A DNA stretch of 64,000 bases from NCBI GenBank assembly GCA_900537185.1, contig LS999829.1, positions 559,866-623,865 of the forward strand, in the 5' to 3' direction. Below the pieces are notes generated by a model that did no database searches, had not been told where the DNA came from, and saw nothing but the letters and a program-made list of their open reading frames with translations. Both the position numbers and the translations under genes were made by a program. The DNA comes from Cytophagales bacterium Alg240-R148 (lineage in GTDB: Bacteria; Bacteroidota; Bacteroidia; Cytophagales; Cyclobacteriaceae). Shown in pieces: positions 25,434-33,698 of the stretch; within the stretch, counting starts at the first letter, position 1; each line of letters begins with the position of its first letter.

Positions 25434-27542
25434 ATGAAAAAAATTGCGTTACTAAGCTGCATTGTATTTTTCTTTCAAAACGCATTGGCTACCGACTTAA
25501 CAGATCCGTTGGAATGGCCAATGGAAATTAAAACTTCAGAGGGAGAAATCACCCTGTACCAACCTCAAATAGAGAAGTTTGAAAACAACCGAATGGAAGG
25601 TCGTTTGGCTGTATCCGTAAATACCAATGGCGAATTGTTGTTCGGAGCCATGTGGTTTGAAGCACGCATGGAAACAGACCTCGACAAAAGAACCGTGCAT
25701 TTGATAAAAATGGAAATTCCGAATATCAGTTTTCCTAATGTTGAAGACCAAGCAAAAATTAACAAGTTAAGGAACTACCTCACTTCTCAAATTGAATCTT
25801 GGAACTTGACTATGTCGCTCGACCGCATTTTGGGCAGCATTGAAAATGATCAATATTTGCAGAAAGATGAGGCCCTTATTAACAACACTGCGCCCCATGT
25901 ATTGTACCGAACTACACCTACAGTGCTGGTCAGTATAGATGGCAAACCTATTACAAAAGAAGAAAATGGTCTGGAATATGTGGTCAACACCCCCTTTTTC
26001 ATCGTTAGAGAAAATAATAAAAAGGTTTACTATTTGAATGGTGGACAATTCTGGTATGCTTCAGAAAAAATTAATGGGCCGTGGTCTGAAAGCACAAAAG
26101 TACCGAGTAACATAAAACAATTTGCAGAGAAAATGGCTACCCAGCAAGAGGAGCAAGACCAAGATTCCTTGGCCAACACCTTGTCCAGCGCCCCTGCAAT
26201 AGTGGTTGCCACCGAACCAACGGAATTGATAGTTTCGGATGGAAAGGCAGAATACGCCTCCATAAAAGACACCCAATTGCTCTATATATCCAATTCGGAA
26301 AACGATGTTATTATGGAGCTTAACAGCCAAATCCATTACATTTTGATTGCAGGTAGGTGGTATACTGCTCCAAGCTTAGAAAGCAATGAGTGGAAGTTTA
26401 TTGAACCAAAAGATTTACCAGAAGATTTTAAGAATATCCCCAACAATTCCGATATGGCATCGGTACGGGTAAACATACCGGACACTCCAGAAGCCAAAGA
26501 CGCTTTACTGGAACAAAGTGTTCCACAAACTGCAACCGTCGACCGCAAAACGGCAACGGTAGAAGTACAGTACGATGGAGATCCAAAATTCGAGAAAATT
26601 GATGCAACCAAAGTGGCATATGCATTGAATTCCGACAAAACCGTACTCCAAATTGACAAAACCTTTTACTGCATTGACAATGGTATTTATTTTGAATCCA
26701 CCAAAGCCACTGGGCCTTGGAAAGTAAGTACCAAAAGACCAGATGAAGTGGACGAAATCCCTCCTTCCTCCCCAGTTTACAATGTGAAATATGTTTATAT
26801 CTATGATTCTACACCAGAAGTGGTATATGTAGGCTATCTACCGGGGTACACTGCTTCCTACGTATATGGAGGCGTAGTAGTATATGGTACTGGGTATTAT
26901 TACCAACCTTGGTACCACCATTATTACTACCCAAGGCCAGTAACTTATGGCTTTGGCATTCATTATAGCACCTACGGGGGTTGGGGATTTTCCTACGGAT
27001 TTAGCTATGGCTGGATTGGCTGGAGTTACCACCGCCATGCCGCTTGGTGGGGTCCTTGTGGTTACCGCTATGGGTATAGACATGGATACCACCACGGGTA
27101 CCGACATGGTTACAACAGAGGATACAATAGAGGGTATGCACATGGTTATATGGCAGGTAGACACAATGCCAATAGAAACGTTTACCAAAATAGAAACAAC
27201 GGTGTAAGGAAGAGCATAAGCAACCGACCAAGTACGAACGATCGCAATTTAAACAACAAGTCTCGGCCGTCTACAAGGCAAAACAATGTAATGACCGATA
27301 AAAAAGGGAATGTTTACCAACGAGACAACAAAGGCAACTGGAACAGTAGGGACAATAGACCTTCCAACAAATCTGGCAACAGACCCTCAACGCAACCTTC
27401 TACCAGACCAAGCAACAAACAGCAATTGGACCGTTCTTATCAAAATAGAAACAGAAGCAATAAGAATTACAACAATTATCAAAAACAACAACGCTCAAGA
27501 CCGAGCAATGTCAACCGAGGTGGTGGTAGAAGAAGAAGATGA
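25434..27542 (+). CDS. Large exported protein with Gly/Tyr/His-rich tail, unknown function
   Basis: 702 residues. Residues 1-19 are a signal peptide (MKKIALLSCIVFFFQNALA). Residues 20 to about 430 are a mixed beta-rich region with repeated strand pieces (PTVLVSIDGKPI, APAIVVATEPTELI). Near residue 445 the sequence enters a Gly/Tyr/Trp-rich zone (YLPGYTASYVYGGVVVYG, YGGWGFSYGFSYGWIGW) seen in proteins labelled carbohydrate-binding family V/XII, then an RYGYRHGYHHGYRHGYNRGY repeat and a basic Ser/Arg/Asn/Pro-rich tail with repeated RPS pieces (RPSTNDR, RPSTRQN, RPSNK). This suggests a surface or wall-attached, possibly glycan- or polyanion-binding protein. No catalytic motif was recognised. Confidence 0.7.
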   Translation: MKKIALLSCIVFFFQNALATDLTDPLEWPMEIKTSEGEITLYQPQIEKFENNRMEGRLAVSVNTNGELLFGAMWFEARMETDLDKRTVHLIKMEIPNISFPNVEDQAKINKLRNYLTSQIESWNLTMSLDRILGSIENDQYLQKDEALINNTAPHVLYRTTPTVLVSIDGKPITKEENGLEYVVNTPFFIVRENNKKVYYLNGGQFWYASEKINGPWSESTKVPSNIKQFAEKMATQQEEQDQDSLANTLSSAPAIVVATEPTELIVSDGKAEYASIKDTQLLYISNSENDVIMELNSQIHYILIAGRWYTAPSLESNEWKFIEPKDLPEDFKNIPNNSDMASVRVNIPDTPEAKDALLEQSVPQTATVDRKTATVEVQYDGDPKFEKIDATKVAYALNSDKTVLQIDKTFYCIDNGIYFESTKATGPWKVSTKRPDEVDEIPPSSPVYNVKYVYIYDSTPEVVYVGYLPGYTASYVYGGVVVYGTGYYYQPWYHHYYYPRPVTYGFGIHYSTYGGWGFSYGFSYGWIGWSYHRHAAWWGPCGYRYGYRHGYHHGYRHGYNRGYNRGYAHGYMAGRHNANRNVYQNRNNGVRKSISNRPSTNDRNLNNKSRPSTRQNNVMTDKKGNVYQRDNKGNWNSRDNRPSNKSGNRPSTQPSTRPSNKQQLDRSYQNRNRSNKNYNNYQKQQRSRPSNVNRGGGRRRR

Positions 27543-27576
27543 AAGCATTCCTATAAAAAACAGAACGAATACAAAT

Positions 27577-27602
27577 AAAAAGGGGCCGATTGGCCCCTTT
27601 TT
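27577..27602. terminator. Bidirectional rho-independent terminator
   Basis: 11-base stem AAAAAGGGGCC / GGCCCCTTTTT with loop GATT. It sits between the plus-strand exported protein and the minus-strand permease. Confidence 0.88.
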
Positions 27603-27604
27603 AT

Positions 27605-30292
27605 TTAATCATCTTTAAGGGAATCAACTGGGTTGGCGGTAGCAGCTTTTATCGTTTGTAAACTCATGGTAAACCAAGCCACCAAAAACGCTGCGGAACC
27701 TGCTACTACAAAAATACCTAGCCCAATATTAATTTTATATTCAAAATCCATTAGCCATTGGTTCATGGCATACCAACTTATTGGAATGGCCAACACAAAT
27801 GAAATCATAATTAGTTTCCCAAATTCTTTAGACAGTAAAAGTACAATACTGGAAATAGACGCTCCTAACACTTTTCTAACACCAATTTCTTTTGTTCTTT
27901 GTTGGGCAGTAAAAGAAGCCAATCCAAACAAGCCCAGACAAGCAATAAAAATACATAGAGAAGAGAATACTCCAAATACTTGCATCATCCTGCTTTCAGT
28001 TTTGTACATGGCATCAAATTCAGAATCCATAAAAGTGTACCCCATTGGAACATCGGGAATTATGGATTTCCATAGTTTTTCAATATTGCCTACTACTTGA
28101 TGGGCATCGGCACTACTCAACTTGACCATTGTTTTACTGGTATTGTTGCCCAACACCAATGCCAATGGCCCAATGTCTTTTTTCATAGACTCGTAGTGAA
28201 AATCTTCTATCACGCCTATTATGTTGTATCCAATTTTAGGCATTTCTCCATTTTGATCTGGCATGCCATCCCAGGTCATCACCTTCTCTTTGGTGAAGTC
28301 TTCTATTCCAAACATTTTTATGGCCTGTTCATTCAAAATCATAACGGTGGAATCCGAAGGCAAGTCTTTGTTGAAGTTTCTTCCATCCGACAATTGCATC
28401 CCCATGGTTTTGATATAGTTTTGATCCACAAACCAGTACTGCATGGAAATCATATTTTCATCCGTAATTTCTTTGCCATCCAACCAAAAACCAGTGTCAT
28501 TTCTATTGGCTTTTTCAACCGGAATAAACCCGGTCATGGTAACAGATTCTATCCCTGCAATATTTTCCAGCTCATTTCTAAAAGATTCTACGTTGTCTCG
28601 AAACATATAGGTATCGTTTAAAACCAAGATTTGGTCTTTGCTGAAACCGAGTTTCTTACTCATTATGAAATTCATTTGCTCATATATAACCAAAGTGCCT
28701 ACAATTAAAAAAATTGAAATTACAAATTGTGAAACCACTAAGGCAGAACGTACCCAGCCACTTTTTGTGCCCAAATTTAATTTACCTTTAAGCACTGCTA
28801 TGGGTTTAAAAGCTGATAAAAAGAAGGCTGGATAAAACCCTGCAAGAATACCCACTAAAACCGCTACAGAAAACAGGATGCCTAAAAACGATATGGAATG
28901 GAATGGTACGCTAAGCTCTTTGCTCGCCAAGTCATTAAAGAAGGGCATAGCCAAATAAGCAATGCCCAAAGACAAAACCGCTGCGAGTAAGGTCATGATT
29001 ACCGATTCCGTTAGAAATTGTCTAATCAAATGGGACCGATAAGACCCCAGCACCTTGCGTACCCCAACTTCTTTTGCTCTGTTTGCAGACCGAGCAGTAG
29101 ATAAATTCATAAAATTAATACAGGCTATGCCCAATATAAACAGGGCAATGGCTGAAAACACATAAACATACTGGATGTCCCCATTGGCTTCCAGTTCGTG
29201 GTCCAGGTTAGAATGCAAATGAATGTCTTCCAAAGGCTGTGCAAAATAACGCATGCGGTTTCCAGAATCGTTAAATTCATCCAACGATTTACCGATTGCA
29301 TTTTCAATTTGTGGTCCGGCATAACGTTGCAACATTTCTGGCATTACGGCATCCACATCTGCAGCGGTAGTTCCTTCTGTAGTTAAAATATAAGTATGGT
29401 AGTTGTTGCTCAACCAAACACCTTCCTGACCATCTTTAATGGTAGTCAAAGAAACCAACATATCAAAGTGGAAATGGCTGTTCTCAGGGATATTTTCGTA
29501 TACCGCAGACACTTCTACTTCTCGCTGCCCATCCAATTTTAAAATTTTTCCAATAGGATCTTCTGTACCAAAATATTTAAGGGCACAGCGCTCGCTTATG
29601 GCAATCTTATCCGGTTTGGACAAGGCTTTTGATGGATTCCCCTTTATTAAGGGAACCGTAAAAATATCGAAAAAAGTAGAATCGGTGAAGGTTATTTTTT
29701 CGGCTGTTTCTCTAAACGATTTGTCTTGGTATTGTACGATGTAAGCCCCTCTGTTTCTAAAACGAACGGTAGATTCTACAAAGGAGTAATCTTCTACCAA
29801 GGTTCTACCCAAGGGTTCGCTTGTAACCGCCATCTTAAACTCATTCCCTCCAAAAACAATGTCTCCTCCAATTCTGTAAATCTTATCGGATTTTGTATTG
29901 AACCTATCGTAGGTAATTTCGTCCTGCACAAATAATAAAATCAGGAGGCAACAAGCTAGTCCAATTGCAAATCCTACAATATTTATTCCTGAATAAAATC
30001 TATTTTTATTCAAACTGCGCCACGCAATTTTGAGATAATTTTTAAACATAATCCTAGTTTTTGAGTTGGTTTCGTGGTAAGTGTTCCACTGAATTTTTTT
30101 GATTCTAGTAACGGGGTATTCCTTTATTACATTTTCAAAGGCATCAATAAAAGCTCGACCAGAATCCATGGCCTTTTCTACTTCGCAACAAATATGGTCC
30201 ACAAATTCGTCTTTAACAGGTGCATAAACCACCCCCCTCTTTTCTATTTCGAATTGGACATAACTGACCTGTTTGTCGTTGAGTACTACCAT
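27605..30292 (-). CDS. FtsX/MacB-type ABC transporter permease with N-terminal prefix domain
   Basis: 895 residues. A soluble prefix of about 80 residues has an acidic/Cys pattern (DEFVDHICCEVEKAMDSG) like those of PadR-linked permeases, then the MacB double layout follows: helix near 100-120, periplasmic domain, FtsX core with KEVGVRKVLGS near 415, second periplasmic domain, and a last core with KEIGVRKVLGAS. It has no neighbouring ATPase. Its start codon overlaps the PadR stop (TAATG), so the two genes are translated together. It is a paralogue of the 9672-12329 permease, with the same regulator type but a different prefix. Confidence 0.88.
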   Translation of the reverse strand: MVVLNDKQVSYVQFEIEKRGVVYAPVKDEFVDHICCEVEKAMDSGRAFIDAFENVIKEYPVTRIKKIQWNTYHETNSKTRIMFKNYLKIAWRSLNKNRFYSGINIVGFAIGLACCLLILLFVQDEITYDRFNTKSDKIYRIGGDIVFGGNEFKMAVTSEPLGRTLVEDYSFVESTVRFRNRGAYIVQYQDKSFRETAEKITFTDSTFFDIFTVPLIKGNPSKALSKPDKIAISERCALKYFGTEDPIGKILKLDGQREVEVSAVYENIPENSHFHFDMLVSLTTIKDGQEGVWLSNNYHTYILTTEGTTAADVDAVMPEMLQRYAGPQIENAIGKSLDEFNDSGNRMRYFAQPLEDIHLHSNLDHELEANGDIQYVYVFSAIALFILGIACINFMNLSTARSANRAKEVGVRKVLGSYRSHLIRQFLTESVIMTLLAAVLSLGIAYLAMPFFNDLASKELSVPFHSISFLGILFSVAVLVGILAGFYPAFFLSAFKPIAVLKGKLNLGTKSGWVRSALVVSQFVISIFLIVGTLVIYEQMNFIMSKKLGFSKDQILVLNDTYMFRDNVESFRNELENIAGIESVTMTGFIPVEKANRNDTGFWLDGKEITDENMISMQYWFVDQNYIKTMGMQLSDGRNFNKDLPSDSTVMILNEQAIKMFGIEDFTKEKVMTWDGMPDQNGEMPKIGYNIIGVIEDFHYESMKKDIGPLALVLGNNTSKTMVKLSSADAHQVVGNIEKLWKSIIPDVPMGYTFMDSEFDAMYKTESRMMQVFGVFSSLCIFIACLGLFGLASFTAQQRTKEIGVRKVLGASISSIVLLLSKEFGKLIMISFVLAIPISWYAMNQWLMDFEYKINIGLGIFVVAGSAAFLVAWFTMSLQTIKAATANPVDSLKDD

Positions 30293-30633
30293 TAGATCCC
30301 TGCTGGTTTTAAATCCAACATAGTTTCCATGGTGCGTACAAAGTCGGCAAATTCTTCTACCCTTTGCTGTACAAAAGATTCCCCTGTTTGTGTAATGCTG
30401 TAGTACTTTCTAACTCTTTTTCCGATGTATACCGTTTCCGTAGTTAACAATCCTTCAGCTTCCATTCGATGCAAATGTGGGTAAAGTGATCCCTCACTCA
30501 ACAAAATTTTCTCCCCTGACAAGGCTTTAACTTTTTGGGTAATTTCATACCCGTACATTTTGTCTTCATCAGATAAAACTTTTAAAATTATTGTCTGTAA
30601 AGTTCCTTTAACCAATTCTTTCGAATGCATCAT
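30292..30633 (-). CDS. PadR-family transcriptional regulator
   Basis: 113 residues. Winged helix with the PadR hallmark: ELVKGTLQTIILKVLSDEDKMYGYEI, then SEGSLYPHLHRMEAEGLL and a wing GKRVRKYYSITQTGESF, with a C-terminal dimer helix. The YPxLxRLE-type motif reads YPHLHRMEAEG. It probably represses its own operon with the adjacent permease; a perfect dyad lies 21 bases upstream of its start. Confidence 0.93.
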   Translation of the reverse strand: MMHSKELVKGTLQTIILKVLSDEDKMYGYEITQKVKALSGEKILLSEGSLYPHLHRMEAEGLLTTETVYIGKRVRKYYSITQTGESFVQQRVEEFADFVRTMETMLDLKPAGI

Positions 30634-30653
30634 TTTAATTACCTTTTAATTCA

Positions 30654-30674
30654 ATACATTGGACTCCAATGTAT
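30654..30674. promoter_or_regulatory. Perfect 9-base dyad, candidate PadR operator
   Basis: ATACATTGG-ACT-CCAATGTAT: both arms match fully. It begins 20 bases upstream of the PadR ATG, so it would cover the promoter or start. ATxCAT/ATGTAT-type dyads are usual PadR targets. No clear TAnnTTTG in register was found. Confidence 0.65.
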
Positions 30675-30769
30675 ATAGATCTAAAAAAAGAGGCTTTCAC
30701 CTCGAGCGCTTATATTTAAGACTCATAAAAAAGAAAAAAGTTGCACGGACCTTAAAAAAACTTATAAAA

Positions 30770-32155
30770 TTATTCAAATCTAAACTGATACATCAAAACA
30801 AACATGCCCTTGTAGCCATCCATTTCAACTTTATCGCTTCTTTCGTAATAAATAGGTCGGAATTGATAATTAATGGCAAACCTTGACAAATGTCCTTTTA
30901 ACAACCAGTTCATGCCTACATCGTATGCCAACATAGGGTCGTCCAGTTGGTTGTAGGCCGCATATTGGATGGATAGGTTTGGCTGTAACCTTCCCCTTGC
31001 TAACTCCTTGGTCAAATACCCAATTTGTAAATAAAAGGCATTGCCACTCCCTATTATCGGGTAAGCATTTCCTCTGCCGTTGAAACTGGCTAGATCCGTA
31101 TCAACGAATGCCGCCGGGTTGTTGACCCCAATATTTCTAACAAAATTAGGACCAAAATCATAATAAAAATAAGCGAGATAAGCAGTAAATGCATTCTTTT
31201 CTACTGGATCGAAAGGGTGTTCGTAAAACAAATCCATGGCCATCAAGTTCATGTCGTTGTATTGCACATTGCCTTGTTCTAGGTGGTAGGTTCGGCTGCC
31301 TTCTACTTCAAAGCCTGCACCAAATGTTAACATGTCTTTTTCTCCCAAATAAGAACCTATGCCAAATGGAGTATTGTTGCCATCCTTATCTTTCATATGC
31401 CATTTAAAGTAACCAGACATTCCGAAAGACCCATCCAGTTTGGAGTCGGTAAACTTCGCTACTCCTTCTTCCGGTCCTCCAGACAACAAGCTTTCATCAT
31501 CAATTACTTGGGGTTTGTAGGTAGTAATGCGGTAGTCCAGCTTGCCTTTTTGACCTTTAAAAAAGATGGATAAATTTCTAAGCAGATCGTCTGTAATATT
31601 AATAGTTGGCTGCGCAACTATAGGTACATCCAAGCTTAAGGACCTATTGGGGCTTGGAGAAGAATACCTACTCAACCCCTTCCAAGCCGATTTACCTACC
31701 CCAACATGAAGCCATGGGGCGTGTCTGAATTCAGAATAGGCATCCAAAATGTTGATGCTCGTTTTTTTGTTCGAAAGGAAGTTAACATTGTTAACGCCCA
31801 TGTTAAAGGAAAAAAAAGTTTTTGAAGCTATCAAACCACTGATGCCCAACCGAAAACGCCTTAATGAAATATCGGTGACTTCGCTTGCAGGAGCATCTAG
31901 GGCAATCAAAGAGCCAGGGTTCAACTCCGTGTGTCGAAACCAAGTTTGCAAACTGCCTGTGAACTTGATATAGTACCCTTCGGCTTTATTAATATCAAAC
32001 CGGAAGGGTTTGTTTTTGGTCTTAGCTCCTTCTTCCTGCCAAGAATCTTCTTGAGCAATTAACTTGAAAGAGCATAGAACCAATAAAAACACTACTGCAA
32101 ATACCTTGAAGACAAGACATCGTTGTGTTCTAAAATTAGCTTTTAAGTTGTACAT
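30770..32155 (-). CDS. Porin-like outer membrane beta-barrel protein
   Basis: 461 residues from the ATG at 32155 (a longer in-frame N-terminus to 32293 is not needed and lacks a signal). The start gives a signal-anchor segment with a hydrophobic core (FKVFAVVFLLVLCSFKLIAQ) and mature protein from QED. A long series of alternating strands follows, with an AEGYYIKFTGSLQTWF start and a VLMYQFRFE end in an aromatic residue plus Glu. It resembles Bacteroidota porins of the phosphate-selective (OprO/P) class, but this is a fold-level guess. It is divergent from the Cys-rich gene at 32213. Confidence 0.7.
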   Translation of the reverse strand: MYNLKANFRTQRCLVFKVFAVVFLLVLCSFKLIAQEDSWQEEGAKTKNKPFRFDINKAEGYYIKFTGSLQTWFRHTELNPGSLIALDAPASEVTDISLRRFRLGISGLIASKTFFSFNMGVNNVNFLSNKKTSINILDAYSEFRHAPWLHVGVGKSAWKGLSRYSSPSPNRSLSLDVPIVAQPTINITDDLLRNLSIFFKGQKGKLDYRITTYKPQVIDDESLLSGGPEEGVAKFTDSKLDGSFGMSGYFKWHMKDKDGNNTPFGIGSYLGEKDMLTFGAGFEVEGSRTYHLEQGNVQYNDMNLMAMDLFYEHPFDPVEKNAFTAYLAYFYYDFGPNFVRNIGVNNPAAFVDTDLASFNGRGNAYPIIGSGNAFYLQIGYLTKELARGRLQPNLSIQYAAYNQLDDPMLAYDVGMNWLLKGHLSRFAINYQFRPIYYERSDKVEMDGYKGMFVLMYQFRFE

Positions 32156-32212
32156 GGAAGATTTTAACAATACTTTTAGAGTTCGAAATCCTAAATTTAA
32201 TATTTTTTTATT

Positions 32213-32461
32213 ATGCCTGCGCATGAAACAAAAGTTTGTGAAATTTGTGGTACCAATTTTGAATGCAAAGTAGGCAATGTCACAGAATGTCAATGTTTTG
32301 GAGTAAAATTAAATCCAGAAGAGCAATTGTTTATAAAAAACAAATACAACGATTGTTTGTGTGCCAATTGTATGCAAGCAGTAAAAAGTAAATACCATGC
32401 CGGAAAACAAGTAGACAAAATGAATGCCGTCATTGGCAATGAAAGATTTAACAAAAAATGA
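32213..32461 (+). CDS. Cysteine-rich CWC-type protein
   Basis: 82 residues. Six cysteines lie in ETKVCEICGTNFEC, ECQCFG and CLCANC pairs, the pattern of the Cys-rich CWC family, probably a zinc- or other metal-binding small domain. It is cytoplasmic, of unknown role. The stop overlaps the next gene's start (ATGA), so the two are co-translated. Confidence 0.75.
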   Translation: MPAHETKVCEICGTNFECKVGNVTECQCFGVKLNPEEQLFIKNKYNDCLCANCMQAVKSKYHAGKQVDKMNAVIGNERFNKK

Positions 32462-33000
32462 AAACGAGAGAAATTCAGCTTAACAAAACCAAATTGATCG
32501 CATTATCGGGCGCATCTATGCTCTTTGTTGTACTCGGAATGGCCTTTGTGTGGGGTGCTTACAATGGCAATATTAATTCAAGCAACTTATTTAACAATAC
32601 TACCGCCATTTTTATTATTGGTTTGGTTGCAGTCGTTTTTTTTGGCTTTGGTTTGGTTCTTCTACTTAAAAAACTAAAAGAAAACAAACCTGGCTTGGTT
32701 GTTTCTGAACTTGGAATTTTTGACAATTCAAGCGCCAACAGCTCTGGGTGGATTGCATGGGAAGATATTACGGACATACAACAACTTTCGGTTTGGGGGC
32801 AAAAATTTATAGTCATTCCAATTAAAAACCCAAAGCAGTTAATAGATGCCACCAATAGTTTTTGGAAGAAAAAAAACCTCCAGGCCAACTTCAAAAGTTA
32901 TGGATCTCCTATCAACATCAACACAGGTAGTTTAAAAATAAAACACCAAGAACTTGTCCAAATTCTGGAAGAATCTTTTCTTTATTATAAAAAGCCATAA
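32458..33000 (+). CDS. STM3941-like membrane protein
   Basis: 180 residues. Two membrane helices in the first 75 residues, then a cytoplasmic-type mixed domain of about 105 residues with a GWIAWEDITDIQQL strand. The plan matches the STM3941 family, whose function is unknown. It overlaps the CWC gene by 4 bases and is 10 bases before the DUF1287 gene, forming a three-gene operon. Confidence 0.65.
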   Translation: MKTREIQLNKTKLIALSGASMLFVVLGMAFVWGAYNGNINSSNLFNNTTAIFIIGLVAVVFFGFGLVLLLKKLKENKPGLVVSELGIFDNSSANSSGWIAWEDITDIQQLSVWGQKFIVIPIKNPKQLIDATNSFWKKKNLQANFKSYGSPININTGSLKIKHQELVQILEESFLYYKKP

Positions 33001-33010
33001 CCCACTACAA

Positions 33011-33589
33011 ATGATATTGCGCTGTATAATTTTTTTATTATTTGTTGTTCCAACACTTGTTTCGGGCCAATCCCAAAAGGCAGTAGAATTGTCTGAAAAG
33101 GCCTTGAAACTGACCAAAACGAAGGTAGTATACGATCCATCCTACTTTTCAATGGCCTATCCTGGAGGGGATGTTCCTGCCGGAAAAGGGGTATGTACCG
33201 ATGTGGTTGTAAGAGCGTTCAGAGGCATGGGGCTGGACTTGCAAAAAGAGGTGCACGAAGATATGCAAGCACATTTTTCTTCCTACCCCTCTAACTGGGG
33301 TTTAACTAGAACCGATAAAAACATAGACCACCGTAGGGTGCCAAACTTACAAACTTTTTTCAAAAGAAAGGGAAAAAGCATCGCGATTACAACGCAATCC
33401 AAGGACTATCTTCCGGGGGATGTTGTGGCTTGGAACTTAGGAGGAGGCACCACCCATATTGGCATCGTTTCTAGTATAAAAAGTAAAGACGACAAGCGGT
33501 ATCAAATCGTTCATAACATTGGTGCCGGTCAGGTACTAGAAGATTGTTTGTTTAGTTTTAAAATTATTGGTCACTACCGGTACTATTAA
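33011..33589 (+). CDS. DUF1287 exported protein (NlpC/P60-related fold)
   Basis: 192 residues from the ATG at 33011, which gives a signal peptide (ILRCIIFLLFVVPTLVSGQ); longer starts overlap the previous gene. The DUF1287 core is clear: VCTDVVVRAFRGMGLDLQKE with the Cys near residue 61, then VHEDM, YPSNWG, IDHRRVPNL and a late GTTHIGIVSS strand with the His. The Cys/His order is that of NlpC/P60-type cysteine peptidases, so cell-wall amidase activity is possible. Third gene of the CWC/STM3941 operon. Confidence 0.85.
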   Translation: MILRCIIFLLFVVPTLVSGQSQKAVELSEKALKLTKTKVVYDPSYFSMAYPGGDVPAGKGVCTDVVVRAFRGMGLDLQKEVHEDMQAHFSSYPSNWGLTRTDKNIDHRRVPNLQTFFKRKGKSIAITTQSKDYLPGDVVAWNLGGGTTHIGIVSSIKSKDDKRYQIVHNIGAGQVLEDCLFSFKIIGHYRYY

Positions 33590-33644
33590 TGCCATGTTCG
33601 CTGTATCAATTCCTACTTGGGTTGTACACTAAAACATTTCAAAC

Positions 33645-33682
33645 GTGTCCCCTTCCCTTCTTTAGAAGAAGGGAAGGGACAC
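33645..33682. terminator. Long hairpin between convergent genes
   Basis: GTGTCCCCTTCCCTTCTT and AGAAGGGAAGGGACAC form a stem of about 16 pairs with one bulged C, loop about 4 bases. It separates the DUF1287 gene and the permease-peptidase gene. There is no strong T run, so it could be a terminator or an RNA-end protecting stem. Confidence 0.6.
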
Positions 33683-33698
33683 TTCATAACTTTACCAA

